64,000 nt of DNA from Sulfopaludibacter sp963835555 (lineage in GTDB: Bacteria; Acidobacteriota; Terriglobia; Bryobacterales; Bryobacteraceae), in the NCBI GenBank assembly GCA_963835555.1, contig CAWIGC010000038.1:434001-498000 (forward strand), in the 5' to 3' direction. This document shows positions 28,462 through 38,689 of the stretch, piece by piece. The position numbers and the translations under genes are program-made. The first letter of the stretch is position 1. Each line of letters opens with the position of its first letter. The notes under the pieces were generated by a model that was given only the letters and a program-made list of their open reading frames with translations, was not told where the DNA came from and ran no database searches.

Positions 28462-29704
28462 CTACGAACGTGCCTGCTCCACATGATGCCGAAGAGCCGG
28501 AAGCGCCTCGGGCGCCGCTTTCCGCGCGACGATGCGGAGCCAGTTCCACCGCGGCCCAGGCGAAGTAGGCGTAGGTGACCCAATGGTGAATGTGGGCGGC
28601 GAGAAGTCCGACACGCCGGGTCCGGGTGGACGGGGAAAAGGCGAACTGCACGGCCCAGAGCACGAACAGAGCCCGGCGGCTTCCCACCAGCCAGCTTCAT
28701 GTTGATCAGGAAGATAGGGCCCGAGGATCGACTGCGCCGAGCGTCATGCAGCAGTTCCGAGTTCCTGCTCGCCGTCGAGACGGAATGGCGCGAGATCGCG
28801 CCGCGGCTGAGGGAGTAGGTGATGGGCAGCATGGCGGCCAGCAGGGTCCACTGGTTGATGTTGCTGGAAACCATGTTCATCAGCGCCGTGGAGGCGCGCG
28901 TCCACGGTGCGCGCCCAGTAGAAGGCCGAAACCTTTTCCGGGAATTCGGAGACGAACGGCGCCACCCACTGCATGAAGACGAAGTTCGGCACCCCGAGCG
29001 ACGGCGGAAACGCGCCAGCAGGCTGGCCAGAAACGGCTCGGCCAGTGAAGTAGATCAGGGCGCCGCCGGCCAGGAACAGCCCGGCAATGGCGGCGATGCG
29101 CACGGCTCTGGGAGCCTTGACAATGGTGCGCGGGACGCTTTCCAGGTCGTCGATGCCCTCCGCGTTCTCCGGCGGCATGCGGCGCAGCAACGACCAGGTA
29201 CGCCACGTAGATGCGCGATCAGGACGGCGGCATCCACCACGGTGAGCGAGCCCTTCCACCAGATGACGACGACGTACAGCCATGGCGGCGACCAGCCCGA
29301 TGACCTCGACGCAGTGCTCGTCTTCCAGGCGGATGTTCCGCAGGGGTCTGTCCGGTGCGCCGGCGGTGGAAGAACGCGGCCGTGAAGTAGATCATGGGCC
29401 AGCCCAGGCCGGTGAGCAGGCGCAGCGCGCCGGTGAGGTTGGCCATCAGCAGCGGGACCTGCTGCTTCCAGCGCCAGCACGGCTTCCACGGCGAATTCCG
29501 GCAGGGTCTGCAGCCACGCCAGGATCGCCAGGGCGAAGCCCTGGGCGATGAAGAACTGCGCCGATTCGGCGGCCCAGGCGATCAGCATGGCGGCGGCCAG
29601 AATGCGAGGCGCGGTCCACAAGACCGACGACGGGCTGGCCACCGGAATGGCACCGGCGGACGCAGGAGCAGCAGCGCGCAGACGGGTGCGATCGACCTGC
29701 TGGC
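28462..29704 (-). pseudogene. Sodium/calcium exchanger (CaCA)-like membrane protein, multiply frameshifted
   Basis: Pieces of a polytopic antiporter occur in order on the minus strand. They are APRILAAAMLIAWAAESAQFFIAQ, LAILAWLQTLPEFAVEAVLAL (alpha-repeat-like), GALRLLTGLGWPMIYFTAAFF, and IAAIAGLFLAGGALIYFTG. FVFMQWVAPFVSEFPEKVSAFYW, then NMVSSNINQWTLLAAMLPITYSLSRG, make the second alpha-repeat. The two PEF/SEFPE-type motifs and SSNINQWTL fit the CaCA cation antiporter superfamily. The likely C-terminus is RKAAPEALPALRHHVEQARS with stop at 28462. At least five indels disrupt it. The N-terminus is uncertain and may overlap the nadB 3' end. Whether it is a true pseudogene is open, because neighbouring essential genes are similarly damaged. 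Confidence 0.6.
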
Positions 29705-29726
29705 GCTTATCGGAAGGCTGATGCCG

Positions 29727-31231
29727 TCATGTCTTTTGGATGACCGTGTGCCTGGCGAATTCCGCGGCGCTTTTCCGGAAAATCGGTACGGTAGTGCGCG
29801 CCGCGGCTCTCTTCGCGCGCCAGGGCGCAGCGGGCGATCAAGAGCGCGACCAGCGCGATGTTCCGCGTCGAAGCGTCCGACGCTTGCCTTCGAGCCGGCA
29901 GCAGGCCTCGCTGGAGGCTGCCTCGCGATCGCGCACGATCCCGCAGTATTCCCAGAGTCAACTGCCGGCGGCGGAATTCGCCGTGATGCGCTGGCGGTAT
30001 AGCGCTGGGCGCTGATCGCGGTCGGGGCGGAGAGGCCGGCGGCCGTCGGATTCCGCCATGGCGCGGCCGGCGCGCGCGCCGAAAACCACGCCTTCGAGCA
30101 GCGAGTTGCTGGCCAGGCGGTTGGCGCCGTGGACGCCGGTGCAGGCAGCTTCGCCCGCGGCGAAGAGGCCGGGCAGCGTGGTGCGGCCGTCGAGATCCGT
30201 CCGCACGCCGCCCATGGCGTAGTGAGCCGCGGGCGCCACCGGCGCGGCCTGGCGCTCGAGGTCGATGCCGTAGCGCAGGCAGGTTTCGTAGATGCGCGGG
30301 AAGCGCGCGCGGACGAAGCCCGGCCTCCCGATGGCGTCAGATCCAGAAGCACGTGGCGGCGCGCCGGTGCGCTTCATTTCGGCCACGATGGCGCGCGCCA
30401 CCACGTCGCGCGGGGCCAGTTCCTGCAGCGGATGGTAGCGCTCCATGAAGCGCTCGCCCGCGGCGTTGCGCAGCAGCGCTCCTTCGCCGCGCAGGGCCTC
30501 GGAGAGCAGAAATCGCGGCGCGCCTTCCACGTGCAGGGCGGTGGGGTGGAACTGCACGAACTCGATGTCGCCGATTTCGGCGCCGGCGCGGTAGGCCATG
30601 GCCACGCCATCGCCGGTGGCCACGTCGGGGTTGGTGGTGTTGAGGTAGACGTGCCCCAGGCCGCCGGTGGCCAGCAGGACGGCGCGCGCGTAGACCGGTC
30701 ACGAAGTGCTGCCGGCGGCATCGTAGAACATGCGCGCCGCGCGACGCCATCGTCCAGCAGCAGGTCGGTAGGTGGCGGCAATAGCTGCGGAAGGTCGACG
30801 TTGGGCAGGGAGGCGGCCTTCTGGTACAGCGTGCGGGCGATTTCGCGGCCGGTGGAATCGCCATGCGCGTGCAGAATGCGGTTGCGGCTGTGGGCGCCTT
30901 CGCGAGTGAAGGCCAGTGCGCCTTCGCGCCGGTCGAATTCCGCGCCCCAGTCGATCAGTTCCTGGATGGCCGCGGGGCCTTCCTCCGACCAGGGTGTCGC
31001 ACGGCCGCCGCGGTCGCAGAGGCCATCGCCGGCGTACAGCGTGTCCTGCTCGTGCAGTTCCACCTCGTCGTCATCGCTCAGGGCCACGGCGATGCCGCCC
31101 TGCGCATATTCCGAAGAGGATTCGCGCAGGCTCTCTTTGGCGACCACCAGGACGCGGCCGGCCGGCGCGAGTTCGATCGCCGCGCGCATACCGGCAACGC
31201 CGGCGCCGATCACCAGAAAGTCAGGATCCAT
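29727..31231 (-). CDS. nadB: L-aspartate oxidase, several frameshifts
   Basis: NadB oxidises L-aspartate to iminoaspartate in NAD synthesis. The N-terminus MDPDFLVIGAGVAGMRAAIEL is the FAD-binding fold, followed by SSSEYAQGGIAVAL and RNRILHAHGDSTGREI. The second frame gives DIEFVQFHPTALHVEGAPRFLLSEALRGEGA, AAHYAMGGVRTDLDGRTTLPGLFAAGEAACTGVHGANRLASNSLLEG. The C-terminal helical domain is in other frames and ends FARHTVIQKT at 29727. Indels lie near 30715, 30330, 29960 and 29775. The order and extent (about 500 residues) match full-length NadB. An alternative start exists at 31249. Confidence 0.88.
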
Positions 31232-31295
31232 GTGTGTTACTGCGATCATAGCAGGGCTAACCTATGCGGCCTTCACTCCGTGGTACAAAGAGCGT

Positions 31296-32371
31296 ATGCC
31301 CACCTACCGCGTCGAAACGCCGCAGCACAGTTATTCGGCGATTGTGCTTCGCGGAGCGATTGGCCATGCCGCGCAGCAGCTTGCCCGCGAAGCACGGCAA
31401 AGTATTCGTAGTGACCACCGAAGAAGTATGGCGGCACCAGGGCGATGCCCTGGCTCGCGCGCTGTCCGGCGTACCGTTTGAAACGCTGCATCTTCCGGGC
31501 GGCGAGGATCGCAAGCGGCTGGCTCCGCGTGGAAGAACTGGCGGAGCAGATGGTGCATTGCGGCGGCGATCGCTCCAGCATGGTGATCGCATTCGGCGGC
31601 GGGATCGTCACCGATATGGCCGGTTTTCTGGCGGCAATTTTCATGCGCGGCATTCCCGTGCTGCAGATCCCCACCACTCTGCTGGCGCAGGTGGACGCGG
31701 CCATCGGCGGCAAAACCGGCGTCAACCTGGTGAGCGGAAAAAATCTGATCGGCAGCTTTCATCAGCCCCTGGCCGTACTGATCGATCCCGCGCTGCTGGA
31801 TACGCTCCCCGAGCGCGAATATCGCGCCGGTCTATACGAAATCGTCAAAGCCGGAATCATCCGCGAGGCCGGACTGTTCCGCTACCTGGCTTCGGAAAGC
31901 GCGGCGGTGCTGGCGCGCCGGACCGACGCGGTGGATACCATCATTGCCGAATCGGTGCGCATGAAATGTGAAGTCGTCTCCAGCGATGAGCGCGAAGGCG
32001 ACCTGCGACGCATCCTCAATTTCGGCCACACCTTTGGGCATGCGCTGGAAGCGGAGACCGGCTACACGCGCTTTCTGCACGGCGAAGCGGTGGCTTGGGG
32101 AATGCGGGCGGCCGTTTATCTGGGCGAGATGACCGGCCATGTCTCCGCCGAAGATGCCGTGGATATGCTGGAGACCATCGCGGCCTACGGGCCCATCCCG
32201 CCGGTGGATGGCATTCCCGCGGAGAATCTGCTGGGCCGCCTGGTGCATGATAAGAAGACCATTCAGGGCAAAGTGCATTTCGTGCTCCCGGTGCGCATTG
32301 GAGAAGTGACGGTGGTCCCGGGCATTGCCGAAACGCTGGTACTCGAAGCCATCCGGTCTGCGCTGGCATGA
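31296..32371 (+). CDS. aroB: 3-dehydroquinate synthase, frameshifted near the 5' end
   Basis: AroB makes 3-dehydroquinate from DAHP using NAD and a divalent metal in the shikimate pathway. Starting at MPTYRVETPQHSYSAIVLRGAI, frame changes near 31385 and 31520 lead through KVFVVTTEEVWRHQGDALARAL to the intact core. That core has VIAFGGGIVTDMAGFLAAIFMRGIP, PTTLLAQVDAAIGGKTGVNL and ILNFGHTFGHALEAETG, which provide NAD contacts and the metal ligands. The C-terminus VHFVLPVRIGEV is typical. The full span corresponds to about 358 residues. The stop overlaps the menG start by ATGA, so the two genes are translationally coupled. Confidence 0.92.
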
Positions 32372-33104
32372 GCGGCGCCACCCCGCAGGGCACGCGCAGC
32401 GAGGCCGAAGCCGCATACTGGGTCCGCGGCATGTTCGGGAGGGTGGCGCATCGCTACGACCTGGCCAACCATCTGCTCTCGTTCAACGTGGACAAGCTCT
32501 GGCGCGCGCACACGGTCCGCCGCGTGCGCCCCATTCTGGACCGGCCCGATGCCCTCGTGCTGGATATCTGCTGCGGCACCGGCGACCTGGCGCTGGCACT
32601 GGCGCGCGGCTCCGCCTGCCGCGTCCTGGGTTCGGATTTCTGCCATCCCATGCTGGTTGCGGCGCACGACAAGGTGGAACGCAGACATGCCCGCGCCGCC
32701 CTGTTCGAATCCGACGCCTTACACCTGCCCGTTCGCGACCACTCCCTGGACCTGATTACGGTGGCGTTCGGATTTCGCAACCTGGCCAACTATCGAGGCC
32801 GGACTGCGGGAGATGCATCGCGCCCTGCGGCCGGGCGGAGTGGCGGCCATCCTGGAATTCTCGCAGCCGCCGAATCGCGCATTCGGCGCGCTCTATAACT
32901 TCTATTCGCGACGCGTCCTGCCCTTCATTGGCGGCGTCATCTCCGGCAGCCGCGACGCCTACACCTACCTGCCCGAATCGGTGCGCAAGTTTCCAACTGC
33001 CCCGCAACTTGCCGCGACCATGCGCCATGCCGGATTCGACCAGAGTCACCTTTGAATATCTCACCGGTGGGATTGTCGCGCTACATTACGGCGTGACGGC
33101 ATAG
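32368..33104 (+). CDS. menG: Demethylmenaquinone methyltransferase (UbiE/MenG family), two frameshifts
   Basis: This SAM-dependent methyltransferase of about 245 residues performs the last methylation of menaquinone. The N-terminus has VRGMFGRVAHRYDLANHLLSFNVDKLWR, a UbiE signature, and motif I is VLDICCGTGDLALALARG. Frame changes near 32797 and 33052 are needed to continue through EMHRALRPGGVAAILEFSQPPN, FYSRRVLPFIGGVISGSRDAYTYLPESV, and the terminal FEYLTGGIVALHYGVTA. The second UbiE signature (YxYLPxSVxxFP) is present. It is coupled to aroB by an ATGA overlap. Confidence 0.9.
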
Positions 33105-33160
33105 ATCCGGCAGGGTGCGGTTACGCACAACAACACACCGGTTCTACGGGCATCGGATTG

Positions 33161-33166
33161 TACAAT
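33161..33166 (+). promoter_or_regulatory. Candidate -10 box of the TonB receptor-YfiR-kinase module
   Basis: TACAAT matches the -10 consensus at five of six positions and lies 30 bp before the ATG at 33196. It is the same hexamer as found before both tRNAs. The -35 region is weak. Confidence 0.33.
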
Positions 33167-33195
33167 GATGGGGCATCGCCCGGTTGCACCTGCTC

Positions 33196-35250
33196 ATGAG
33201 ACACTCTACCCTGCTGAAGGGCAAGACTGCTTTATTTGGGTGGCTGCTCTTTGCGTTGGCCGTGCCTGGATTACGGGGTGACGATCCTCAGCAGAACTCT
33301 CCCGCGGATCAGGGACCGGCGGCGCTGAAGACGCTGAGTCTGGAACAGCTCTCGCAACTGGAAGTGACTACCGTCTCCAAGAAGCCTGAAAAGGCCTTCC
33401 AGACGCCGGCGGCCATCTTTGTCATCACCGGCGACGACATCCGCCGGTCCGGGGTCACCAGTCTTCCCGAAGCCCTGCGGCTGGCGCCCGGCGTGGAGGT
33501 GGCGCGGATCGACGCCAACAAATGGTCCATTGGAATCCGCGGATTCGGCAGCCGGTTGTCCCGCTCCGTGCTGGTGATGATCGACGGGCGCACCGTGTAC
33601 ACTCCCCTGTTCGCGGGCACGTATTGGGAAGTGCAGGACACCATGCTGGAGGATATCGACCGCATCGAGGTGATCCGCGGACCGGGCGGCACCATCTGGG
33701 GACCGAACGCGGTGAACGGCGTCATCAACATCATCACCAAGCGGCCGGCCGACACCCGGGGCACGCTGGTTTCCGCGGGCGGCGGCAACGTGGACCAGGG
33801 ATTCCTTAATTTCCGGTACGGCTGCGGCAACGACAAAGGCTTCGCTTACCGGGTATATGGGAAGGGATTCACCGATGGCCCGCAGTATCACCCGGACGGG
33901 CGCAATTTCGATGATTGGAGGGCGTCGCAGGCGGGCTTCCGCATGGAATGGAACCCGAACAACAACAGCCGGGATACCTTCACTCTGCAGGGCGACATCT
34001 ATAAGGAAGAGGCGGGCGAAAGCGTAGCCGCGGTCACGTACGCGGCGCCCTACCAGCGCATTGTAGACGCGAACGCCGACCTTTCGGGCGGCAACGCAAT
34101 GGGCGTCTGGCAGCGGAAACTGGCGGGCGGCGGCGATTTTCAACTCCAGGCGTATTACGATCGGACCAACCGCTACGAGGCGAATATCGGCGAGAGGCGA
34201 AACACCTTCGACGTCGATTTCGTGGAGCACCTTCCGTGGGGAGACCGGCAGCGCATCACCTGGGGACTGGGTACGCGATTCAGCCGCGCGAACGATCTGG
34301 AAGTGGTCTCCGGCCTGACGTTCCTGCCCCCGGAGAGAACCGATCAGCTTTACACCGCGTTTTTTCAGGACGAAATTCGCCTGATCGACGACCGGCTCAG
34401 CCTGACGGCCGGCACCAAACTGCTGCGCACGAATTTTACCGGTTTCGAATTCGAGCCCAGCGTCAGGCTGGCCTGGACGCCATCGGAAAGTGAAACGGTG
34501 TGGGCGGCATTCACGCACGCGGTGCGCACGCCGTCGGACGCCGAAGAGAATTTTTATCTATCCGGCTTTGTGGGAATCACGCCGGGCGGCGTGCCGGAGA
34601 TGGCGCGCTTCAATGCCAATCCGAATTTTGCTCCGGAACAAATGAACGGCTACGAACTGGGGTACCGGCGGCTGCTGGGGAAGAACCTCCTGGTCGATCT
34701 GACGAGTTTCTATAACCACTATCACGACCTGTTCGACGAGGAATTGACCGGGCCGGTTTTCCTGGAGGACAATCCCGCGCCGGTGCATTATCTGCTTCCG
34801 GCGCAGTTCCGGAACGGCCTGCTGGGCTATACCAAGGGAGTCGAGGTGGCGCCGGAGTGGAGGGTTACAAGCCGCTGGCGGCTGCGGGGTTCCTACTCGT
34901 TCCTGCATATGAACCTGGCAAAATCGCCGCACTCGGGCGACGTGGGGACTGCGCCGGGGATCGTGGGATCGAGTCCCCAGCACCAGGGATGGATTCAGTC
35001 TTCTCTTGACCTCGGGAAGAGCTTTCAACTGGACTTGACGTACCGGCACGAGAGCGCGCTGCCGGGCCAACTGGTGCCGGCCTATTCTACCGGAGACGCC
35101 CGCTTTGCCTGGCGCGCGACCCGTGAACTGGAAGTGTCCCTGGTGGGCCAGAATCTGCTTCAGCCCTTTCATCCGGAATTCGGAGGCGATCCGGGAGCCC
35201 TGGTGGGTATCCAGAGAAGCGCCTATTTGAAACTGACATGGAGCAGGTAA
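33196..35250 (+). CDS. TonB-dependent outer-membrane receptor (signalling-module type)
   Basis: This intact receptor of about 684 residues has a signal peptide (LFGWLLFALAVPGLRG). The linker LSLEQLSQLEVTTVSKKPEKAFQTPAAIFVITGDDIRRSG leads into the plug domain. The plug includes LRLAPGVEVARIDANKWSIGIRGFGSR and IDRIEVIRGPGGTIWGPNAVNGVINIITK. A 22-strand barrel region follows, ending in an aromatic-poor but typical YLKLTWSR. There is no carboxypeptidase-like N-terminal domain, which separates it from the Oar-like receptor downstream. Receptors of this subclass commonly lie beside YfiR and a sensor kinase or cyclase, as here. The ATG at 33196 is preferred over an upstream TTG at 33184. The ligand is unknown. 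Confidence 0.92.
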   Translation: MRHSTLLKGKTALFGWLLFALAVPGLRGDDPQQNSPADQGPAALKTLSLEQLSQLEVTTVSKKPEKAFQTPAAIFVITGDDIRRSGVTSLPEALRLAPGVEVARIDANKWSIGIRGFGSRLSRSVLVMIDGRTVYTPLFAGTYWEVQDTMLEDIDRIEVIRGPGGTIWGPNAVNGVINIITKRPADTRGTLVSAGGGNVDQGFLNFRYGCGNDKGFAYRVYGKGFTDGPQYHPDGRNFDDWRASQAGFRMEWNPNNNSRDTFTLQGDIYKEEAGESVAAVTYAAPYQRIVDANADLSGGNAMGVWQRKLAGGGDFQLQAYYDRTNRYEANIGERRNTFDVDFVEHLPWGDRQRITWGLGTRFSRANDLEVVSGLTFLPPERTDQLYTAFFQDEIRLIDDRLSLTAGTKLLRTNFTGFEFEPSVRLAWTPSESETVWAAFTHAVRTPSDAEENFYLSGFVGITPGGVPEMARFNANPNFAPEQMNGYELGYRRLLGKNLLVDLTSFYNHYHDLFDEELTGPVFLEDNPAPVHYLLPAQFRNGLLGYTKGVEVAPEWRVTSRWRLRGSYSFLHMNLAKSPHSGDVGTAPGIVGSSPQHQGWIQSSLDLGKSFQLDLTYRHESALPGQLVPAYSTGDARFAWRATRELEVSLVGQNLLQPFHPEFGGDPGALVGIQRSAYLKLTWSR

Positions 35251-35801
35251 ACCCGATCCGGCGTCGCTTGCGCCGCGTAACAGGTATCGCGATCGGCGTG
35301 ATTGCCGGAGCGGCAACCCTTTTCGCGGCACAGTCACCCGGACTGCGTTCGGAGTACGAAGTAAAGGCGGCATTCCTGCTGAATTTCACCAGGTTTATCG
35401 AATGGCCGCCGCAGACATTCGAGGATTCACGCTCGGCCTTCAGCATCTGCATTCTGGGAGAAGACCCGTTCCAGAACGTGTTGGACCAGGTGGTGGAAGG
35501 AGAGAGTGTAAGGGGAAGAAGAGTAGTGGTGGCGCGGGTGAAACGGCCGCCCGGTGCGAGATCGTGCCAGGTGCTGTTCATCGGCAAAGGGGAGAAAGAC
35601 GTTTCCGGGATTCTGGCCGAAGTAGGGGCGGGTGTGCTGACCGTTGGCGAACATCCGGCGTTCCTGCGCGACGGCGGTATAATTAATTTCGCACTCGAGG
35701 GCCGGCATGTTCGCTTTGACATCAATCAACGCGCGGCAGCCAATGCGTCCCTCACCATCAGCGCCCGGCTGTTGAACGTCGCCCGAACCGTTCAGAAGTA
35801 G
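35238..35801 (+). CDS. YfiR-family periplasmic protein (DUF4154)
   Basis: This 187-residue protein has an N-terminal hydrophobic export segment (VTGIAIGVIAGAATLFAA). A DUF4154/YfiR domain follows: EYEVKAAFLLNFTRFIEWP, SICILGEDPF, CQVLFIGKGE and the C-terminal GGIINFALEGRHVRFDINQRAAANASLTISARLL. In Pseudomonas, YfiR is a periplasmic inhibitor of a membrane diguanylate cyclase. Here it is followed 19 bp later by a hybrid histidine kinase, so it may modulate that sensor. The start overlaps the receptor 3' end by 13 bp, supporting a single operon. Confidence 0.92.
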   Translation: MEQVNPIRRRLRRVTGIAIGVIAGAATLFAAQSPGLRSEYEVKAAFLLNFTRFIEWPPQTFEDSRSAFSICILGEDPFQNVLDQVVEGESVRGRRVVVARVKRPPGARSCQVLFIGKGEKDVSGILAEVGAGVLTVGEHPAFLRDGGIINFALEGRHVRFDINQRAAANASLTISARLLNVARTVQK

Positions 35802-35820
35802 GCATTTGGGAGGCCCGTTC

Positions 35821-38481
35821 ATGCGTACGCTTCGCGATCTGCCGATCAAACAGAAACTGCTGGCGATCATTATTGTGAGCACTACGGCGGCTCTGTTGTT
35901 TTCGGGGATTGCCATAGTTGCCGCGGATTCATTCTTGTACCACGCCAGATTGCGGCACGATCTTTCCTCGCTGGCGCGTCTTGTGGGGGATAACAGCACC
36001 GCCGCACTGGAATTTAACGATCGCAGCGTGGCCCTGGAGAATCTGAATGCGTTGCGGACCAGGTCCCATCTGCTGGCGGCGTGTCTGTATCACCAGGACG
36101 GATCCATTTTGGCCGAGTACCTGCGGCCGGGCGCGAACACCCGGTGCCCGGCCCCTGCTGCGCGTGAAGAACTGCAATCGAGCCGCAAGGGGATTTTCGT
36201 TTCCCACCCGGTGCTCCTGAACGGCCGGCGGGCCGGCACTCTGGTGCTGCTGTACGACCTTGGGGAGTTGATTGACCGGATCCAGGTATATGGCGGAATC
36301 GTGCTGATTGCCCTGCTGGGCTCGAGCCTGGTAGCGATTGCGACCTCGTCCCGCATGCGCGATACGATCGCCATACCTGTCACCCGTCTGGCAGGGGCCG
36401 CAACATCCATCTCGGAAACGGGAGATTACGGCATCCGCGTGGAGAAGGATTCGCGCGACGAATTGGGAGTTCTGGTGGATTCGTTCAACGAAATGGTGCG
36501 GCGCATCCAGTCACGCGACGCCGAGATACAGAACGCCAGGAATTCGCTCCAGACTACACTCGCCAGCATCGGTGACGCGGTGGTTTCCACCGATGCGCAA
36601 GGGCGCATCGTATTCGTGAATGCGGTCGCCTGCTCCCTGCTGGGATGGCAGGAGGCGGAAATCGCCGGCCGTCCCCTGGATGAAGTCTTTCAGATCGTGA
36701 ATGAATTCAACCGCACGAAAGTGGAGAGCCCGGTGGAGCGCGTGCTGCGAGACGGCAAGGTGAGCGGTCTGGCCAATCACACCATTCTGATTGCGCGCGA
36801 CGGGACCGAGATTCCGATTGACGATAGCGCCGCGCCTATCAATCGGGGCGGCCGCATCATCGGCGTGGTGCTGGTGTTCCGGGATATCAGCGAGCGCCGG
36901 CGCGCGCAGCAGGACGCCGCGTACCTGGCCTCCATTGTGGAGTCGAGCGACGATGCCATCATCGGCAAGTCCCCCGCGGGAATCATTCAAAGCTGGAACC
37001 CCGGTGCGGAGCAGTTATACGGCTACACGGCGCAGGATGCCCTCGGGCAGAGCATGCGCGTGCTGTTGCCGCCGGACCGGCAGGATGAAGAAGCCGACAT
37101 TCTGGACCGGCTGCGCCAAGGTGGGTCCGGCATTCATTTCGAGACGGTGCGGATCCGTAAGAACGGCGTCACGATTGATGTTTCCGTAAAAATTTCGCCG
37201 ATCCGCGACAAGGGCGGACAGATTATCGGATTCTCGCACGTGGCGCGCGATATCACCGACCAGAAGCGGCATGCCGAGGAGATGCGGCAGACCCAGAAAC
37301 TGGAGAGCCTGGGCGTGCTGGCCGGCGGTATCGCCCATGACTTCAATAATCTGCTGACTGGCATACTGGGCAACGCCAGCATGGCGCTGGACGATTTGAC
37401 GCCGCATTCGCCTCTGAAAGCTCCGATTGAAGCGGTGATTGCGGCCAGCGAGAGGGCCGCCGAACTGGCCCGGCAGATGCTAGCGTATTCCGGCAAGGGA
37501 CGCTTCGTGCTGGAGCACATCGATTTGTCCGCACGGGTCCGCGAGACGCTGCCCTTGATCAAGGCCGCCATCCCTTCCACCGTGGAATTGCTGCTCGACC
37601 TGGATCGACATCTCCCGCCGATTGAAGCCGACGGCGCGCAAATGCAGCAGCTCATCATGAACATCATCATCAATGGCGCGGAGGCCATCCCGGAGGGGAC
37701 CACGGGCGCGGTCACGATTGCCACCCGCTGCGAACAGATGGACGAGCAGGATTTGCCGGTCAACGAAGGCACCGGCGCCGTGGAATTGCAGGCCGGCTCG
37801 TACGCTGTGTTCGAAGTCGCCGACACCGGCATGGGGATGGACGAACAGACCAAGGCGCGCATCTTCGACCCGTTCTTCACGACTAAGTTTACCGGGCGCG
37901 GACTGGGACTGGCCGCCGTGCTGGGAATCGTGCGCGGACATCGCGGGTCCATGCAGGTTTTCAGCGCGCCCGGAGAAGGCACCACGTTCCGCGTACTGCT
38001 GCCGGCGGTGGCAGCGGCGGCGGACCATCCCGTGGCGGTGGAGCGCCCGGTGACGGACCTTCGCGGTCACGGCCTGATTCTGGTGGTGGACGATGAGCCC
38101 GTGGTCCGCAAAATGGCCAGCCAGGCACTGGAACGGTACGGGTACCAGGTACTGGTGGCCGAGGACGGCGCGCGCGGTTTAGAACTTTTCCAGCGTCAGG
38201 CGTCGCGCATTGCGTGCGTGGTGCTGGATCTGACGATGCCCGTCATGAGCGGCGAGGAAACTCTTCCCCGCATGAAGATTGTGCATCCCGGAATTCCGAT
38301 CGTCCTGTCGAGCGGATTCAATGAGGTCGAGGCCGTGAGACGGTTCGCAGGTAAAGGTCTGGCGGGTTTTCTGCAGAAACCTTATAAGGCGGCAATGCTG
38401 CTGGAGACGGTTAAGAGAGTCATGCTTCAGCCGGAGTCCGGCGACACGGCGGCCGCCGGCGGTAGCGGCGACTGGCAATAG
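35821..38481 (+). CDS. Membrane hybrid sensor histidine kinase (HAMP-PAS-PAS-HisKA-HATPase-REC)
   Basis: This is an intact kinase of about 886 residues. TM1 (LLAIIIVSTTAALLFSGIAIVA) and TM2 (GIVLIALLGSSLVAIA) bracket a periplasmic CHASE8-like domain of about 120 residues. A HAMP domain follows, then PAS1 (TLASIGDAVVSTDAQGRIVFVN), PAS2 (VESSDDAIIGKSPAGIIQSWNPGAEQLYGY), and HisKA with the phospho-accepting His in LAGGIAHDFNNLLTGI (about residue 506). HATPase_c shows FEVADTGMGMDEQTKARIFDPFFTTK and GRGLGLAAVLG. A receiver (LILVVDDEPVVRKM) has its acceptor Asp in VVLDLTMPVMSG. The CHASE8-like sensor half is the kind found with YfiR partners. The output partner is not in the window. Confidence 0.93.
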   Translation: MRTLRDLPIKQKLLAIIIVSTTAALLFSGIAIVAADSFLYHARLRHDLSSLARLVGDNSTAALEFNDRSVALENLNALRTRSHLLAACLYHQDGSILAEYLRPGANTRCPAPAAREELQSSRKGIFVSHPVLLNGRRAGTLVLLYDLGELIDRIQVYGGIVLIALLGSSLVAIATSSRMRDTIAIPVTRLAGAATSISETGDYGIRVEKDSRDELGVLVDSFNEMVRRIQSRDAEIQNARNSLQTTLASIGDAVVSTDAQGRIVFVNAVACSLLGWQEAEIAGRPLDEVFQIVNEFNRTKVESPVERVLRDGKVSGLANHTILIARDGTEIPIDDSAAPINRGGRIIGVVLVFRDISERRRAQQDAAYLASIVESSDDAIIGKSPAGIIQSWNPGAEQLYGYTAQDALGQSMRVLLPPDRQDEEADILDRLRQGGSGIHFETVRIRKNGVTIDVSVKISPIRDKGGQIIGFSHVARDITDQKRHAEEMRQTQKLESLGVLAGGIAHDFNNLLTGILGNASMALDDLTPHSPLKAPIEAVIAASERAAELARQMLAYSGKGRFVLEHIDLSARVRETLPLIKAAIPSTVELLLDLDRHLPPIEADGAQMQQLIMNIIINGAEAIPEGTTGAVTIATRCEQMDEQDLPVNEGTGAVELQAGSYAVFEVADTGMGMDEQTKARIFDPFFTTKFTGRGLGLAAVLGIVRGHRGSMQVFSAPGEGTTFRVLLPAVAAAADHPVAVERPVTDLRGHGLILVVDDEPVVRKMASQALERYGYQVLVAEDGARGLELFQRQASRIACVVLDLTMPVMSGEETLPRMKIVHPGIPIVLSSGFNEVEAVRRFAGKGLAGFLQKPYKAAMLLETVKRVMLQPESGDTAAAGGSGDWQ

Positions 38482-38689
38482 CGAAGCATCCGGTACCTTG
38501 CGTAATGGGAAGTAAAGCAATACTTACTAAGATTGAATCGGCAGTTATCTGCTTTGTTTTCGCCAGGCAGTCAAACTGGGCGGCATAGAACCCCGTTTGT
38601 TTTCGGCGGTAAATCAATTGGCGTCCTGGCGTACCTGCCCTACCCTCAGTACTTTTCAAACGGACTCCCGGCCATCATACTCGGAACAG

